Assembly: GCF_001931485.1 (NCBI RefSeq)
Contig: NZ_MSDV01000031.1
Coordinates: forward strand, 1-60,242
DNA: 60,242 nucleotides
Direction: 5' to 3'
From: Burkholderia sp. SRS-W-2-2016
GTDB taxonomy: Bacteria > Pseudomonadota > Gammaproteobacteria > Burkholderiales > Burkholderiaceae
This document shows positions 1-8,742 of this stretch, piece after piece. Position numbers and translations under genes: made by a program. How positions within the stretch are numbered: position 1 is the first letter of the stretch; each line of letters opens with the position of its first letter. Under the pieces are notes generated by a model. That model saw only the letters and a program-made list of their open reading frames with translations, searched no databases and was not told the DNA's origin.

Positions 1-606
1 AACCGGCCGCTGGTCAGGCCGGCGACCGCATGGCTCTCGTCCGACAGCGAATGCGCAACCTGCTTGACCGCCGCCTGAACCAGCGCGCCGATCATGCCGC
101 CCGCATTGACCGACATGCCGCCGAGCTCGTTGCCGCTGGCGGTGGCGATTTTCTGCCACAGCACGTCGCCGCTTTTCAGATCGACCAGCTTCGCCGACGC
201 GGATACCACCGTGGTCGAGTCGATCACGCGATAGACCGAACCGTACTGCGTGATCTTCGAAAACAGCACCGCGTCCGCGCCGAAAATCTCGCGCAGCTTG
301 GCCGGCGACACCTGTTCGATATCGGCCGGCGCGGTCAGCCCGTTCTGCTTGAAGGTCTCCTCCATCAGCGCGACTGGAATCACGTAGTAACCGGCTTCGG
401 CGAGCGGCTGGGTCATTTGCGACAGCATGCCCTCCGACGCCTTCACGTCGGTGGTGTCGTTGACCGGCGGCAACACCAGAATGGAGCGCGGCTGCGCCTG
501 TTTGAACGCGGTGTAATCGACGTGACGCGGCTGCGTCGCGCACGCGGCGAACAGGCCGAGAATCGACAGCGCCGCGACGAGCTTCAGGGAAATCAGTTTC
601 AGCATG
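1..606 (-). CDS. DUF799 (GNA1162-like) outer-membrane lipoprotein, 3' end cut by window
   Basis: Reading from 606 towards base 1 the frame is open for 202 codons and leaves the window without a stop. The product starts with a signal peptide ending in a lipobox with Cys22 (LFAAC), so a lipid-anchored envelope protein is expected. The body (ILVLPPVNDT, then an ADAVLFSKITQYG stretch and a GDVLWQ segment) matches what I know of the DUF799/GNA1162 family, which is about 215 residues, so little is missing. It begins 9 bp after the DUF4810 stop and is the last seen gene of a three-lipoprotein operon with a CsgG-like protein. Function in this genus is unknown; a role in an envelope assembly or secretion complex is inference. 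Confidence 0.85.
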
Positions 607-615
607 GCGTGGCTC

Positions 616-984
616 TCAGGGTCGGGCGGACTTCTTCTTCAGCAGGAAGTCCATGTAAGTCGACGACTCCGGAAACAGCTGCCGCTCGGCGACAAACTGC
701 TGCTCGGCCTCCTGGCCCTTGCCGACGCTCGCGTACAGCATGCCCAGATGCGCATGAAAACCTGGAGGCGGCGTCGCGCCCTTCGCGCCGATCGTTTGCA
801 GCGCTTTTTCGAGCGCGTCGATCTGCTGTTCGGGACTCGACTTTCCCTTGAAGTATTCGTAGACCTGCGGCTGATAGCCGTCCCATTGATAAAGCGACAC
901 GGGCTTTTGCGCCGCGCAGCCGCCGAGCAATGCGGCGAGCGCGACGAGCGGCAGCCACGCGCGATTCGTGAGGGTGATTTTCAT
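616..984 (-). CDS. DUF4810-domain lipoprotein
   Basis: A 122-residue product with a signal peptide and lipobox LGGC (Cys23). The mature part (YQWDGYQPQVYEYFKG, then a helical tail with an FHAHLGMLYASVG segment resembling a TPR-like hairpin) fits the DUF4810 family, which travels with DUF799 and CsgG-like lipoproteins. I start at the ATG at 984 because it places a short basic n-region before the hydrophobic stretch; a longer frame to 1050 adds residues not typical of a signal peptide. No clear Shine-Dalgarno precedes it. It lies 81 bp after the CsgG-like gene and 9 bp before the DUF799 gene. Confidence 0.85.
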   Translation of the reverse strand: MKITLTNRAWLPLVALAALLGGCAAQKPVSLYQWDGYQPQVYEYFKGKSSPEQQIDALEKALQTIGAKGATPPPGFHAHLGMLYASVGKGQEAEQQFVAERQLFPESSTYMDFLLKKKSARP

Positions 985-1065
985 TGGCAAAAACGTGAGT
1001 GGTTTTTTATCCGCTGCGGCGTGGCAGCGCGTGTGGATCGATCGCGTCAAGCGGATGCCGCGCGT

Positions 1066-1743
1066 TTAGCGCGCCGCGTTCAACGCGCCCGCGTCGACCT
1101 GCTCGACCAGATGGTTGACCGCTTCCTGGATCGCCAGATCGAGCACCTTGCCGTTGAGCGTGGAGTCGTAGCTCGCAGTACCGCCGAAGCCGATCACCTC
1201 GCGATTCGACAGGCTGAACTCGCCCGCGCCCTGGCTCGACAGCACCACCTGGGAGGTGGTCGTATCGACGATGTTCAGGCTCACCTTCGCGTACGCGATC
1301 TGGTTCTTGCCGCGCCCGAGGATGCCGAACAGCTGCTGGTCGCCGACTTCCTTGCGGCCGAACTCGGTGACGTCGCCGGTCACGACGAAGCGCGCGCCCT
1401 TCAGGTTCTGCGGCTGGTTCAGCAGCGCGGCTTCCTGCCTGATCTCGGCGAGGTTGTCGCGGTCGAGCACGTTAAAGCGCTGACTCTGCTGCAAACGCGT
1501 GACGAGGATCGTTTTCGCCTGGCTGCCGAGACGGTCGACATTGTCGGAAAACAGCCCGCGCATATAGCTCGAGCGATTATCGAATTTGCCGAGTGCGATA
1601 GGCACCGGCTTGCCCGCATAAGGGGTGTGCGCACTAGCGACTACCGGCACCGGCAAAGTCTGCGACGATTCGGTCGCGCAACCGCTCAATGCGCCGGCAA
1701 TAATGGCCAGCACCAGCACGCTTGATCTGTTAGATGTTTTCAA
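1066..1743 (-). CDS. CsgG/HfaB-family lipoprotein
   Basis: A 225-residue lipoprotein (lipobox LSGC, Cys22) of the CsgG/HfaB/TolB-N type. CsgG proteins are outer-membrane lipoproteins; in curli they form the secretion pore, but the shorter relatives paired with DUF4810 and DUF799 have no settled role. The start used is a TTG at 1743, which is the only position giving a basic n-region before the hydrophobic core; a weak GGGA lies about 9 nt upstream. It is the first gene of the operon 1743 to 1, so the promoter should lie in 1744-2139. Curli subunit genes are not seen nearby, so a curli function is unlikely. Confidence 0.82.
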   Translation of the reverse strand: MKTSNRSSVLVLAIIAGALSGCATESSQTLPVPVVASAHTPYAGKPVPIALGKFDNRSSYMRGLFSDNVDRLGSQAKTILVTRLQQSQRFNVLDRDNLAEIRQEAALLNQPQNLKGARFVVTGDVTEFGRKEVGDQQLFGILGRGKNQIAYAKVSLNIVDTTTSQVVLSSQGAGEFSLSNREVIGFGGTASYDSTLNGKVLDLAIQEAVNHLVEQVDAGALNAAR

Positions 1744-2139
1744 CGGAGAAATCCCACGAAAAATCGGAATTTAGATAGCTTTTCGATCGGACCGCATTAG
1801 TTGCGAATAGATCGAACCGCGCTTCGAGTATTCCCGCGGGGACGCGCGCAGACACGAGCGGCACGGGCGCGAGCCGTGACTCGTGCGTCGGGCGGGTGCA
1901 AATAAGTGGCTTGCGTGTGGCGCCGCGGATCAATACCGGGCTCAACCATAGCCGAATCAGAGCCGATTAACTGTCACGCTTTGCAAAATCCGATGCGCAT
2001 CGGCAACGATTTAATAAAATAAGCCTTGTCTGATTGCTTTTGATTATTCCAATTAAATCAGGCTAATTTCCGTATTCGCTCGATTTTTTAAGGCCCCGCT
2101 CTAAATCCGCTTCAGACTCGTTTTAGTCCGGCATGCGCA
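1744..2139. other. AT-richer intergenic region, no gene seen
   Basis: About 400 bp without a credible gene, clearly more AT-rich than its surroundings. It must hold the promoter of the lipoprotein operon (reading left). The right end receives the 3' end of the LysR gene. I see no strong hairpin with a T-tract. Confidence 0.5.
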
Positions 2140-3078
2140 TTATCCCGCCAATTGCCGCGCGGCATTCCTCAACGCATCCATCAATACCGCGACACCCGGC
2201 GTCGCGTCGTCGGCCCACAGCATGCCGACGCCCGGCGCGACGCCGGGGACGAACAACGGCAAATGGCGCACCGCGTCCGGCTCGGCCCGCTCCAGTTCCT
2301 GCAACACGTGCAGCGACGCGACGAACAGACAGTCGCTCTGCTGCGCGAGCGCCTTGTTGATCAGGATCGACGCCGACGACATGAACGCCGCCGGCATGCC
2401 GAGCCCGGCCTGCGCGAACGCCGCTTCGAGACTCGCGTGCATCGGCGAGGACGCGGGCGGCACGATCCACGGAAAGCCGAGCGTGTCCTTCCAGCCGAGC
2501 CGCCGACGGCGCTGCAACGGATGCCGTACCCGCGCGGCGACGCACACGCGGCCGTCGTACAGATGCTCGTGATGGCAACCGGCATTCAATGCTTCGGCAT
2601 CCAGACGACCGATCACCAGATCGAGTTCACGTAGTTGCAGCATCCGCAGCAACGCATCGACGGTGCCCTCGTGCAACTGGATCTGCAGGCGCGGCTCGGC
2701 GTCGATCAACTGCCCGGCCGCGGCCGGCAGCAGCACCGCGGCGATCGCGGACGGCGCGCCGACCCGCACCACGCCGCCGAGCCCCGCCTGCAGCGCGCTC
2801 AGATCCGCGCTCACGCGTTGCAGATCGCCGAGCATCCGCTGCGCGTGCTGCAACACGATCTCGCCGCCGCGTGTGGGCGCGATGCGCCGCGTGGTGCGCT
2901 CGAACAGTGCGAAGCCGACCACTTCCTCGAGCTCGCGCAGCCATTTGGACAGCGCCGGCTGGGTCATCGCCATGCGCTCGCCGGTGCGGCTCAGACTGCG
3001 CGTGCGGCCGATCACCGCGAGGATTTCGAGGTCGCGCATACGAAGCCGGCGCAGCAGGATTTCGTTCAGATTTTTCAT
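2140..3078 (-). CDS. LysR-family transcriptional regulator
   Basis: A 312-residue LysR-type regulator: an N-terminal winged helix-turn-helix around residues 12-72 (RTRSLSRTGERMAMTQPALSKWLRELE) and a periplasmic-binding-protein-like effector domain after about residue 95. The N-terminus resembles the GbpR/PcaQ/CbbR-like branch in which HTH is preceded by a short leader. It is divergent from the sulfatase gene with 124 bp between, the usual arrangement for LysR control of a neighbouring catabolic operon. Its likely inducer would be a sulfate ester or its aromatic product; this is inference from the neighbours. Confidence 0.9.
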   Translation of the reverse strand: MKNLNEILLRRLRMRDLEILAVIGRTRSLSRTGERMAMTQPALSKWLRELEEVVGFALFERTTRRIAPTRGGEIVLQHAQRMLGDLQRVSADLSALQAGLGGVVRVGAPSAIAAVLLPAAAGQLIDAEPRLQIQLHEGTVDALLRMLQLRELDLVIGRLDAEALNAGCHHEHLYDGRVCVAARVRHPLQRRRRLGWKDTLGFPWIVPPASSPMHASLEAAFAQAGLGMPAAFMSSASILINKALAQQSDCLFVASLHVLQELERAEPDAVRHLPLFVPGVAPGVGMLWADDATPGVAVLMDALRNAARQLAG

Positions 3079-3108
3079 TGCAAAATCGATATAGATCGGA
3101 ATTTATTA

Positions 3109-3141
3109 TTCAAGAATTGAAAATGAATCGCAACCTATACT
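3109..3141 (+). promoter_or_regulatory. Candidate operator and -10 for the sulfatase operon
   Basis: In the LysR/sulfatase divergent gap, TTCAAGAATTGAA (3109-3121) is a palindrome with 5-bp arms and a 3-nt centre, followed by TATACT at 3136-3141, a good -10 facing the sulfatase. There is no good -35 at the right distance, which fits an activator-dependent promoter. LysR binding here is inference. Confidence 0.35.
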
Positions 3142-3202
3142 GGGCCTCACGTCAACCTGCGTTGCCGACCCGCGCCGCACACCCGAACCGATCCCGTCCG
3201 AC

Positions 3203-4807
3203 ATGAACGCCCAGCCCAACTTCCTGTTCTTCATCACCGATCAACACCGCGCCGACCATCTCGGCGCCTATGGCAACCGCGAAGTGCGCACCCCGCATCT
3301 CGATCGCCTCGCGGCGCGGAGCTGGCTGGCCGAGCGCTGCTACGTCGCGTCGCCGGTCTGCATGCCGAATCGCGCGACGCTGCTGACCGGCCGCTGGCCG
3401 TCCGCGCACGGCGTGCGCCACAACGGCATCGCGCTGTCGCTGCGCACCCGTACCTTCCTCGATCAGCTGCGCGACGCCGGCTACCGCACCGCGCTGGCCG
3501 GCAAGGGTCATCTGCAGAACATGACCGGCAAAGCGGCGGTCTGGCCCGCAGCCGGCGCGCCGGCCTTTCGCCCGGCGGCCATGCGCGAGGACGCCGGCCG
3601 CTACGACCAGGAATGGGCGCCGGCGTGGCAGGCGTCGGCCGCGCACGAGATGGCGCTGCCCTACTACGGCTTCGACGACGTCGCGCTCGCGATCGACCAC
3701 GGCGACACCGCCGGCGGCCACTACCGGCGCTGGCTCGAACGCGAGCATCCGGGCGTCGCCGCGCGGGTGGGCCGCGAGCACGCGCTGCCGAGCCCCGGCT
3801 ACGTGCTCGCCGACGCGGGCCAGGCGTGGCGCACGCAGGCGCCCGAAGAGTGCCACCCGAGCGCGTGGATCGCCGATCAGACGATGCGCATGCTCGACGG
3901 CTATGCGCGCGGCGACAAGCCGTTTTTCCTGCAGTGCTCGTTTCCGGACCCGCATCATCCGTTCACGCCGCCCGGCCGCTACTGGGACATGTATGCGCCG
4001 GAAGACGTGCGGCTGCCCGCATCGTTCGATGTCGCCGGCCGCGCGCTGCCGCCGCATGTCGCGTGGCTGCACGCTGAGCGCGAGCGCGGCGCGGCCGTCA
4101 AGCACACGCCCGCGCTGTTCGCGTGCACCGAGCGCGAGGCGCGCGAAGCGATCGCGCTGAACTACGGCTCGATCAGCTTCATCGACGCGATGATCGGCAA
4201 GGTGCTCGCGCATCTGCAAACGCTGGGTCTCGCCGACAACACCGTGGTGGTGTTCAGCAGCGATCACGGCGACTACATGGGCGATCACCAGTTGCTGTGG
4301 AAAGGGCCGATCCACTACCAGAGCATCATCCGCGTGCCGTTCCTGTGGCACGACCCGCAAGCCGGCGGCGATGGTGCGCGCAGCCAGGCGCTGTGCTCGT
4401 CGGCCGATCTCGCGCCGACCGTGCTCGAACGCGCGGGCGTCGCGCCGTTCAACGGCATTCAGGGCGCGTCGCTGCTGCCGCTGATCGACGCCGCCCACGA
4501 GCCGGCGGGCGCCGCGCCCGACAACTGGCGCGACGCGGTGCTGATCGAGGAAGAAGCGCAGCGCCAGCTGTTCGGCTTCGCGGCGCGCCCGCGCGTGCGC
4601 ACGCTGCAAACCGGCCGCTTCAGGCTCAGCCTGTACGACGGCCAGACCTGGGGCGAGCTGTACGACCTCGCCGAAGACCCGCACGAGCTGCGCAATCTCT
4701 GGTCCGAGCCCGCCTACGCGCAGCACAAGGCGGAGGCAATGGAACGGCTGGGCCGCACGATGCTCGCGCTCAGCGACACGAGTCCGTATCCGACCGCGAT
4801 CGCCTGA
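3203..4807 (+). CDS. Sulfatase (formylglycine-dependent, alkaline phosphatase superfamily)
   Basis: A 534-residue type I sulfatase that hydrolyses a sulfate ester. Metal-ligand region near the N-terminus (TDQHR, Asp13-Gln14), then the C-x-P-x-R signature CMPNR with Cys53, the residue converted to formylglycine by the maturase FGE. The second metal motif SSDHGDYMGDH lies around residue 350. The substrate cannot be read from sequence; similar proteins are called arylsulfatase or choline sulfatase. The next gene encodes an aromatic-acid:H+ symporter family carrier and the divergent gene a LysR regulator, so an aryl sulfate is plausible. No signal peptide is seen, so hydrolysis is probably cytoplasmic after uptake. 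No obvious ribosome site precedes the ATG at 3203. Confidence 0.9.
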   Translation: MNAQPNFLFFITDQHRADHLGAYGNREVRTPHLDRLAARSWLAERCYVASPVCMPNRATLLTGRWPSAHGVRHNGIALSLRTRTFLDQLRDAGYRTALAGKGHLQNMTGKAAVWPAAGAPAFRPAAMREDAGRYDQEWAPAWQASAAHEMALPYYGFDDVALAIDHGDTAGGHYRRWLEREHPGVAARVGREHALPSPGYVLADAGQAWRTQAPEECHPSAWIADQTMRMLDGYARGDKPFFLQCSFPDPHHPFTPPGRYWDMYAPEDVRLPASFDVAGRALPPHVAWLHAERERGAAVKHTPALFACTEREAREAIALNYGSISFIDAMIGKVLAHLQTLGLADNTVVVFSSDHGDYMGDHQLLWKGPIHYQSIIRVPFLWHDPQAGGDGARSQALCSSADLAPTVLERAGVAPFNGIQGASLLPLIDAAHEPAGAAPDNWRDAVLIEEEAQRQLFGFAARPRVRTLQTGRFRLSLYDGQTWGELYDLAEDPHELRNLWSEPAYAQHKAEAMERLGRTMLALSDTSPYPTAIA

Positions 4808-4848
4808 GCCCACCCGCCAGAACGCCACGAATAATCAGGAGACAACCG

Positions 4849-6189
4849 ATGCAGCAAGCTACCCCCGCCGATCCGGCGGCTACCCGCGACATCCGCGAAT
4901 TCATCGACGCCTGCCCGGTGTCGCTGTACCAATTGCGCATCGTCGCGCTGTGCTTCCTCGTGGTCGCGCTCGACGGCTTCGATACCTCGTCGATCGGTTT
5001 CATCGCACCCGGCATCCGCGACCAGTGGGCGCTCGCGCCGACCGCGCTGGCGCCCGTGTTCGGCGCGAGCCTGCTCGGCCTGATGCTCGGCGCGTTCCTG
5101 TTCGGGCCGCTATCGGATCGCTTCGGACGCCGTACGATCCTGATCACGACGGTCGCGTGGTTCGGGCTCGCGTGCCTCGCGTCCGCGTTCGCGCCGTCGT
5201 TCGAGGTGCTGGTCGCGCTGCGCTTCGTCACCGGTCTGGGACTTGGCGGCGCATGGCCGAACGCGGTCACGCTGACCGCCGAATACTGTCCGGCACGGCG
5301 CCGCTCGACGCTGCTCACGCTGATGTTCTGCGGCTTCGCGCTCGGCGGCGCGCTGGGCGGCGGCGTCGCGGCGCTGCTGATGCAGCGCTACGGCTGGCGC
5401 GGCGTGCTGGTGACCGGCGGCTTGATGCCGCTCGCGCTGGTGATCCCGCTGCTGCTGTGGCTGCCCGAATCGCCGCGCTATCTGGTGCAGAAAGGCGCGC
5501 CGCGCGCGAAGATCGCGCGGGTGATCGCCCGTCTCGCGCCGGGCGTGTCGCTCGACGACGGCAAGGCCTTCACGGTGCGCCAGGCGCCCGCGCATGCGGG
5601 AGTGTCGGTCGTCGATCTGTTCAGACAGGGCAATCTGCGCGGCACGCTGCTGCTGTGGAGCACCTTCTTCATGGGACTCCTGATGATCTTCCTGTTGCAA
5701 AGCTGGCTGCCGGTAGTGCTGCGCGCACGCGGACTGCCGCTCGAACAGGCCGCGTTGATCGCCGCGCTGCTGCAAACCGGCGGCTTCGCCGGCGCGCTGG
5801 GAATGGGCTATCTGATGGACCGGCTCAATCCGAGCCGGGTGGTCGCGGCCGCGTATTGCCTGGGCGCGGTGGCGATTTTCACGTTCGGCCATGCCCAGTC
5901 GCCGCTCGTGCAGGGTCTCGCGGTGTTCCTCGCCGGCTGCGGGGTCAGCGGCTCGCAGGTCTGCATCAGCGTGATGGCCACCGGTTTCTACCCGACCCAC
6001 TGCCGCGCGACCGGCGTGAGCTGGGCGTCGGGGGTCGGCCGGATCGGCGCGATCTTCGGCTCGATGGTCGGCGGCTGGATGCTCGCGTGGGGCTGGAGCA
6101 GCCCGACCATGTTCACCGTGATCGCGCTTCCGGCGCTGTTCGCGGCGGCGTCGATGTTCGCGATCGGGCGGCCGAAGTGGACGGCCTGA
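4849..6189 (+). CDS. MFS transporter, AAHS (aromatic acid:H+ symporter) family
   Basis: A 446-residue 12-TM carrier of the PcaK/BenK type. Near the N-terminus it has the family signature LDGFDTSSIGFIAP in TM1, and the loop 2-3 motif GPLSDRFGRRT; a second DRLNPSR loop lies at the 8-9 position. These proteins import aromatic acids with protons. The start is the ATG at 4849, preceded by AGGAGA at good spacing; a much longer open frame exists upstream but runs inside the sulfatase gene. It sits 41 bp after the sulfatase and is probably co-transcribed, so it may import the sulfate ester. Confidence 0.9.
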   Translation: MQQATPADPAATRDIREFIDACPVSLYQLRIVALCFLVVALDGFDTSSIGFIAPGIRDQWALAPTALAPVFGASLLGLMLGAFLFGPLSDRFGRRTILITTVAWFGLACLASAFAPSFEVLVALRFVTGLGLGGAWPNAVTLTAEYCPARRRSTLLTLMFCGFALGGALGGGVAALLMQRYGWRGVLVTGGLMPLALVIPLLLWLPESPRYLVQKGAPRAKIARVIARLAPGVSLDDGKAFTVRQAPAHAGVSVVDLFRQGNLRGTLLLWSTFFMGLLMIFLLQSWLPVVLRARGLPLEQAALIAALLQTGGFAGALGMGYLMDRLNPSRVVAAAYCLGAVAIFTFGHAQSPLVQGLAVFLAGCGVSGSQVCISVMATGFYPTHCRATGVSWASGVGRIGAIFGSMVGGWMLAWGWSSPTMFTVIALPALFAAASMFAIGRPKWTA

Positions 6190-6318
6190 AGCGGCGCAGA
6201 CTCCGCCGGCCGCGATAGAAACCTCGCGCGAGCGCCGGTCAATAGAGCAAACTGCCGACGGCAAAGCCGCCGCGCGCAGGCGACAATGCCGCAACCCGGC
6301 TTTCGCCACGGAGTCTCC

Positions 6319-7668
6319 ATGAACGCGCAGCGCCCACGTCCTCCGCACTTTGCCGGCGAGCATACGCGCGCCGAATGGCGCGACCACGTGCTGCCCTATT
6401 TCGTCACCGCGCTGCTGATCGCGCTGGTCGTCGTGCTGATCGTGTGGGTCGTCAATCCGGCGCCGCCGCGCACGCTGACGATCAGCGCGGGTCCGCGCGA
6501 CAGCTCGTTCGCGGCCGCCGCGCAGCAGTATCGAAAGATCCTCGCGCGCCACGGCATCCATCTGAACGTGCTCGAATCCGACGGCTCGGTGCAGAACCTG
6601 CAGCGGCTGCTCGACCCCAAACAGAAGGTCGATATCGCGCTGGTGCAAGGCGGGGTCGCGGCGGGGCTCGATACGTCGTCGCTGATGTCGCTCGGCAGCG
6701 TGTTCTATGTGCCGGTCGTGGTGTTCTTTCGCGGCAGCGAGCTCACCCAGCTGGGTCAACTCGAAGGCAAACGGATCGCGGTCGGCCGCGAAGGCAGCGG
6801 CACCCGCCTGCTCGCGCTGCAACTGCTGGCGGCCAACGGCATCGAACCGGGCGACGCCACCACGCTGGTGCCGACCGACGGCCTGCAGGCGGCCACCCAG
6901 CTGGTGGCCGGCGAAGTCGACGCGGCGATCCTGAGCGGCGACTCGACCACGCGCGACCTGATGCTGCGGCTGCTGCGCGTGCCCGGCATCGGCGTGATGA
7001 ATTTCGACGAAGCGAGCGCGTATACGCGCCTCTTTCCATTTCTCGACCAGATCGACCTGCCGCCCGGCGTGCTCGATCTGAAGCGGCGCATTCCGCCCGA
7101 CACCGTGCATCTGATCAGCCCGACCGTCGAACTGGTCGCGCGCCGCACGCTGCATCCGGCGATCTCCGATCTGCTGATCGAGGCGGCCCAGGAGGTGCAC
7201 GGCACTGCCGGGCTGTTGCAGCGCGCCGGCCAGTTTCCGAATCCGGTCGCGCACGAATACCAGATCAGCGAGGACGCGCAGCGCTACTACCGGACCGGCA
7301 AGAGTTTTCTGTACCGGACGCTGCCGTTCTGGCTCGCCAGTATCGGCGACCGCACGCTCGTGCTGTTGCTGCCGGTCGCCGTGCTGCTGGTGCCGGCGAT
7401 GCGGGTGATTCCGGCGCTGTATCGGTGGCGGGTGCGTTCGCGGATCTACCGCTATTACGGCTCGCTGATCGCGATCGAACGCCACGCGCTGGCCGGCGCG
7501 ACCGACGACGAGCGCACCGACCTGCTCGCGCGGCTCGACGAGATCGAACTGGCGCTGAACCGGTTACGGATGCCGCTTGCCTACGCGGATGCGTTCTATG
7601 TGTTGCGCGAACATGTGGGATTCGTGCGCAACCGGCTGTCGGCTGCGCGGCCCGTCGCGGCCTCGTAG
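6319..7668 (+). CDS. TAXI-family solute-binding protein with membrane anchors
   Basis: A 449-residue protein whose central part (about residues 45-330) is a TAXI-type periplasmic binding domain of TRAP transporters (LTISAGPRDSSFAAAAQQY, later GREGSGTRLLALQLLAANG). Instead of a cleaved signal peptide it has an N-terminal TM segment (about 22-45) and a second TM near 345-370, followed by a cytoplasmic tail with a predicted coiled-coil (RTDLLARLDEIELALNRLR). No TRAP membrane subunit is encoded nearby. The start at 6319 follows a CGGAG ribosome site; an ATG at 6286 in frame is less likely. Role unknown: a sensor or a partner of a distant TRAP permease. Confidence 0.85.
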   Translation: MNAQRPRPPHFAGEHTRAEWRDHVLPYFVTALLIALVVVLIVWVVNPAPPRTLTISAGPRDSSFAAAAQQYRKILARHGIHLNVLESDGSVQNLQRLLDPKQKVDIALVQGGVAAGLDTSSLMSLGSVFYVPVVVFFRGSELTQLGQLEGKRIAVGREGSGTRLLALQLLAANGIEPGDATTLVPTDGLQAATQLVAGEVDAAILSGDSTTRDLMLRLLRVPGIGVMNFDEASAYTRLFPFLDQIDLPPGVLDLKRRIPPDTVHLISPTVELVARRTLHPAISDLLIEAAQEVHGTAGLLQRAGQFPNPVAHEYQISEDAQRYYRTGKSFLYRTLPFWLASIGDRTLVLLLPVAVLLVPAMRVIPALYRWRVRSRIYRYYGSLIAIERHALAGATDDERTDLLARLDEIELALNRLRMPLAYADAFYVLREHVGFVRNRLSAARPVAAS

Positions 7669-7701
7669 TAGAGGCCGCGCGGGGTCAGGCGCGGGGATGA
7701 T

Positions 7702-7740
7702 TCAGGCCTGGGTAATCAGGCCTGGGAACTCAGGCCTGGG
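7702..7740. repeat. 14-bp tandem repeat, three copies, covering the proQ stop codon
   Basis: TCAGGCCTGGG recurs at 7702, 7716 and 7730 with a 14-bp period. The last copy contains the TGA stop of the ProQ gene (minus strand). Each unit holds the 8-bp palindrome CAGGCCTG. Confidence 0.85.
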
Positions 7741-8647
7741 AGGGCGTGGATGCGGACGCGTTGGCCGCGGCGCCGGACTGCGGATGAGCCGGCGTGTTGG
7801 CGGCGTTGTCCGTGTCGCCGCTGGTTGCGTCGTTAGCGGATTGCGGCGCGGCCTGCGCGGCGTCAGCCTGCGGGCTCGCCGGTTCGGCGGCTGCCGCGGT
7901 TGCATCGGCTTGCGGTTCCGCTTGTGCGTCACCAGCCGCCACTGCGTCCTGCGCAGCCGCATCGCCGGCAGCCGGCGCAGCGGTAGCGCCAGGCGCCGCC
8001 TCAGCAGCCTTCTGCGCGCCCTTCGCCGCGCGATGCGCGAGCAGACGCTGCGCGCCCGCCGCTTCCTGCGCGGTGACCTTGCCGGCTTCGACACCGTTCA
8101 GATCGACGCGCGCCGCGCCTTCGACAAGGCTCTTCCAGTAACGGCCGCCCCGGCACCACGTCTTGATCGCGTCACGCAGCTCGGCTTCGCTAAGCGACAA
8201 CTCCTTCGCATGCGCGACGATATCTTCGAAGATGCCGATCTTCAGCGGCAGCTTCGGCGCCGGATTCTTCGGGAAAGCCACCGGGAAACGCTTTTGCAGA
8301 CGGCCGATCGAGCGCACCACCGGATCGACCGGTTTCGCATCGGCCGCCGGCGCCGCGTTTGCCGCGCCGCGCTGTTGCTGCCGATGCGCCGGGCGCGCGC
8401 CCGGCTTGCCGTCCGGACGGCCGCCGGTTTTCGCGGCCGGCTTGCCGGCCGGCTTTGCGGCGGCACGCTCACCGGACTTCGCGGCGGCGTTGGCAGCAGG
8501 ATTCGAGCCAGCCTGGGCGGCCGGCTTGCCAGCGGACTTCGAAGCCGGCCGTCCGCCCGATTTGCGCTCGGACTTACCACCGGATTCGGCGGCGGCACGC
8601 GCGGCGGCCAGTTGCTTCTTCAGTTCAGCGAGTTGTTCGAAACCCAT
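7730..8647 (-). CDS. proQ: ProQ/FinO-family RNA chaperone with long low-complexity flanks
   Basis: A 305-residue protein with a central ProQ/FinO domain (about residues 105-215: RLQKRFPVAFP, IGIFEDIVAHAKELSLSEAELRDAI, WCRGGRYW). This fold binds structured RNA, including small RNAs and 3' UTR hairpins. The N-terminal part is Lys/Ala/Gly-rich (repeated AAKPAGKPA-like units) and the C-terminal 100 residues are Ala-rich and acidic, both probably disordered; E. coli ProQ is shorter (about 232). I start at the ATG at 8647 (MGFEQLAELKKQLA), which matches the common ProQ N-terminus, rather than upstream. It follows the sensor kinase gene by 95 bp on the same strand. The gene symbol is by family only. 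Confidence 0.88.
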   Translation of the reverse strand: MGFEQLAELKKQLAAARAAAESGGKSERKSGGRPASKSAGKPAAQAGSNPAANAAAKSGERAAAKPAGKPAAKTGGRPDGKPGARPAHRQQQRGAANAAPAADAKPVDPVVRSIGRLQKRFPVAFPKNPAPKLPLKIGIFEDIVAHAKELSLSEAELRDAIKTWCRGGRYWKSLVEGAARVDLNGVEAGKVTAQEAAGAQRLLAHRAAKGAQKAAEAAPGATAAPAAGDAAAQDAVAAGDAQAEPQADATAAAAEPASPQADAAQAAPQSANDATSGDTDNAANTPAHPQSGAAANASASTPSQA

Positions 8648-8742
8648 AGTGCACAACCAATCTGTCGATTCGTAAAGACGCGATTGTAGCAGCGTGCGCC
8701 AATCCGCTCGTGACAACCCATAGCTAAATAAAGTAAGCCCGC

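Noticed and set aside
30..851. A 273-codon plus-strand frame at the left edge
   Set aside because: It is antisense to two lipoprotein genes that have signal peptides and family motifs.
1066..1743. Curli secretion pore CsgG as a specific call
   Set aside because: No curli subunit or csgE/csgF-like genes are present, and partners are DUF4810 and DUF799 lipoproteins.
5110..7485. A 791-codon open frame on the minus strand opposite the AAHS and TAXI genes
   Set aside because: Arg/His/Gln-rich product typical of the antisense frame of high-GC genes; both genes on the other strand have clear families and motifs.
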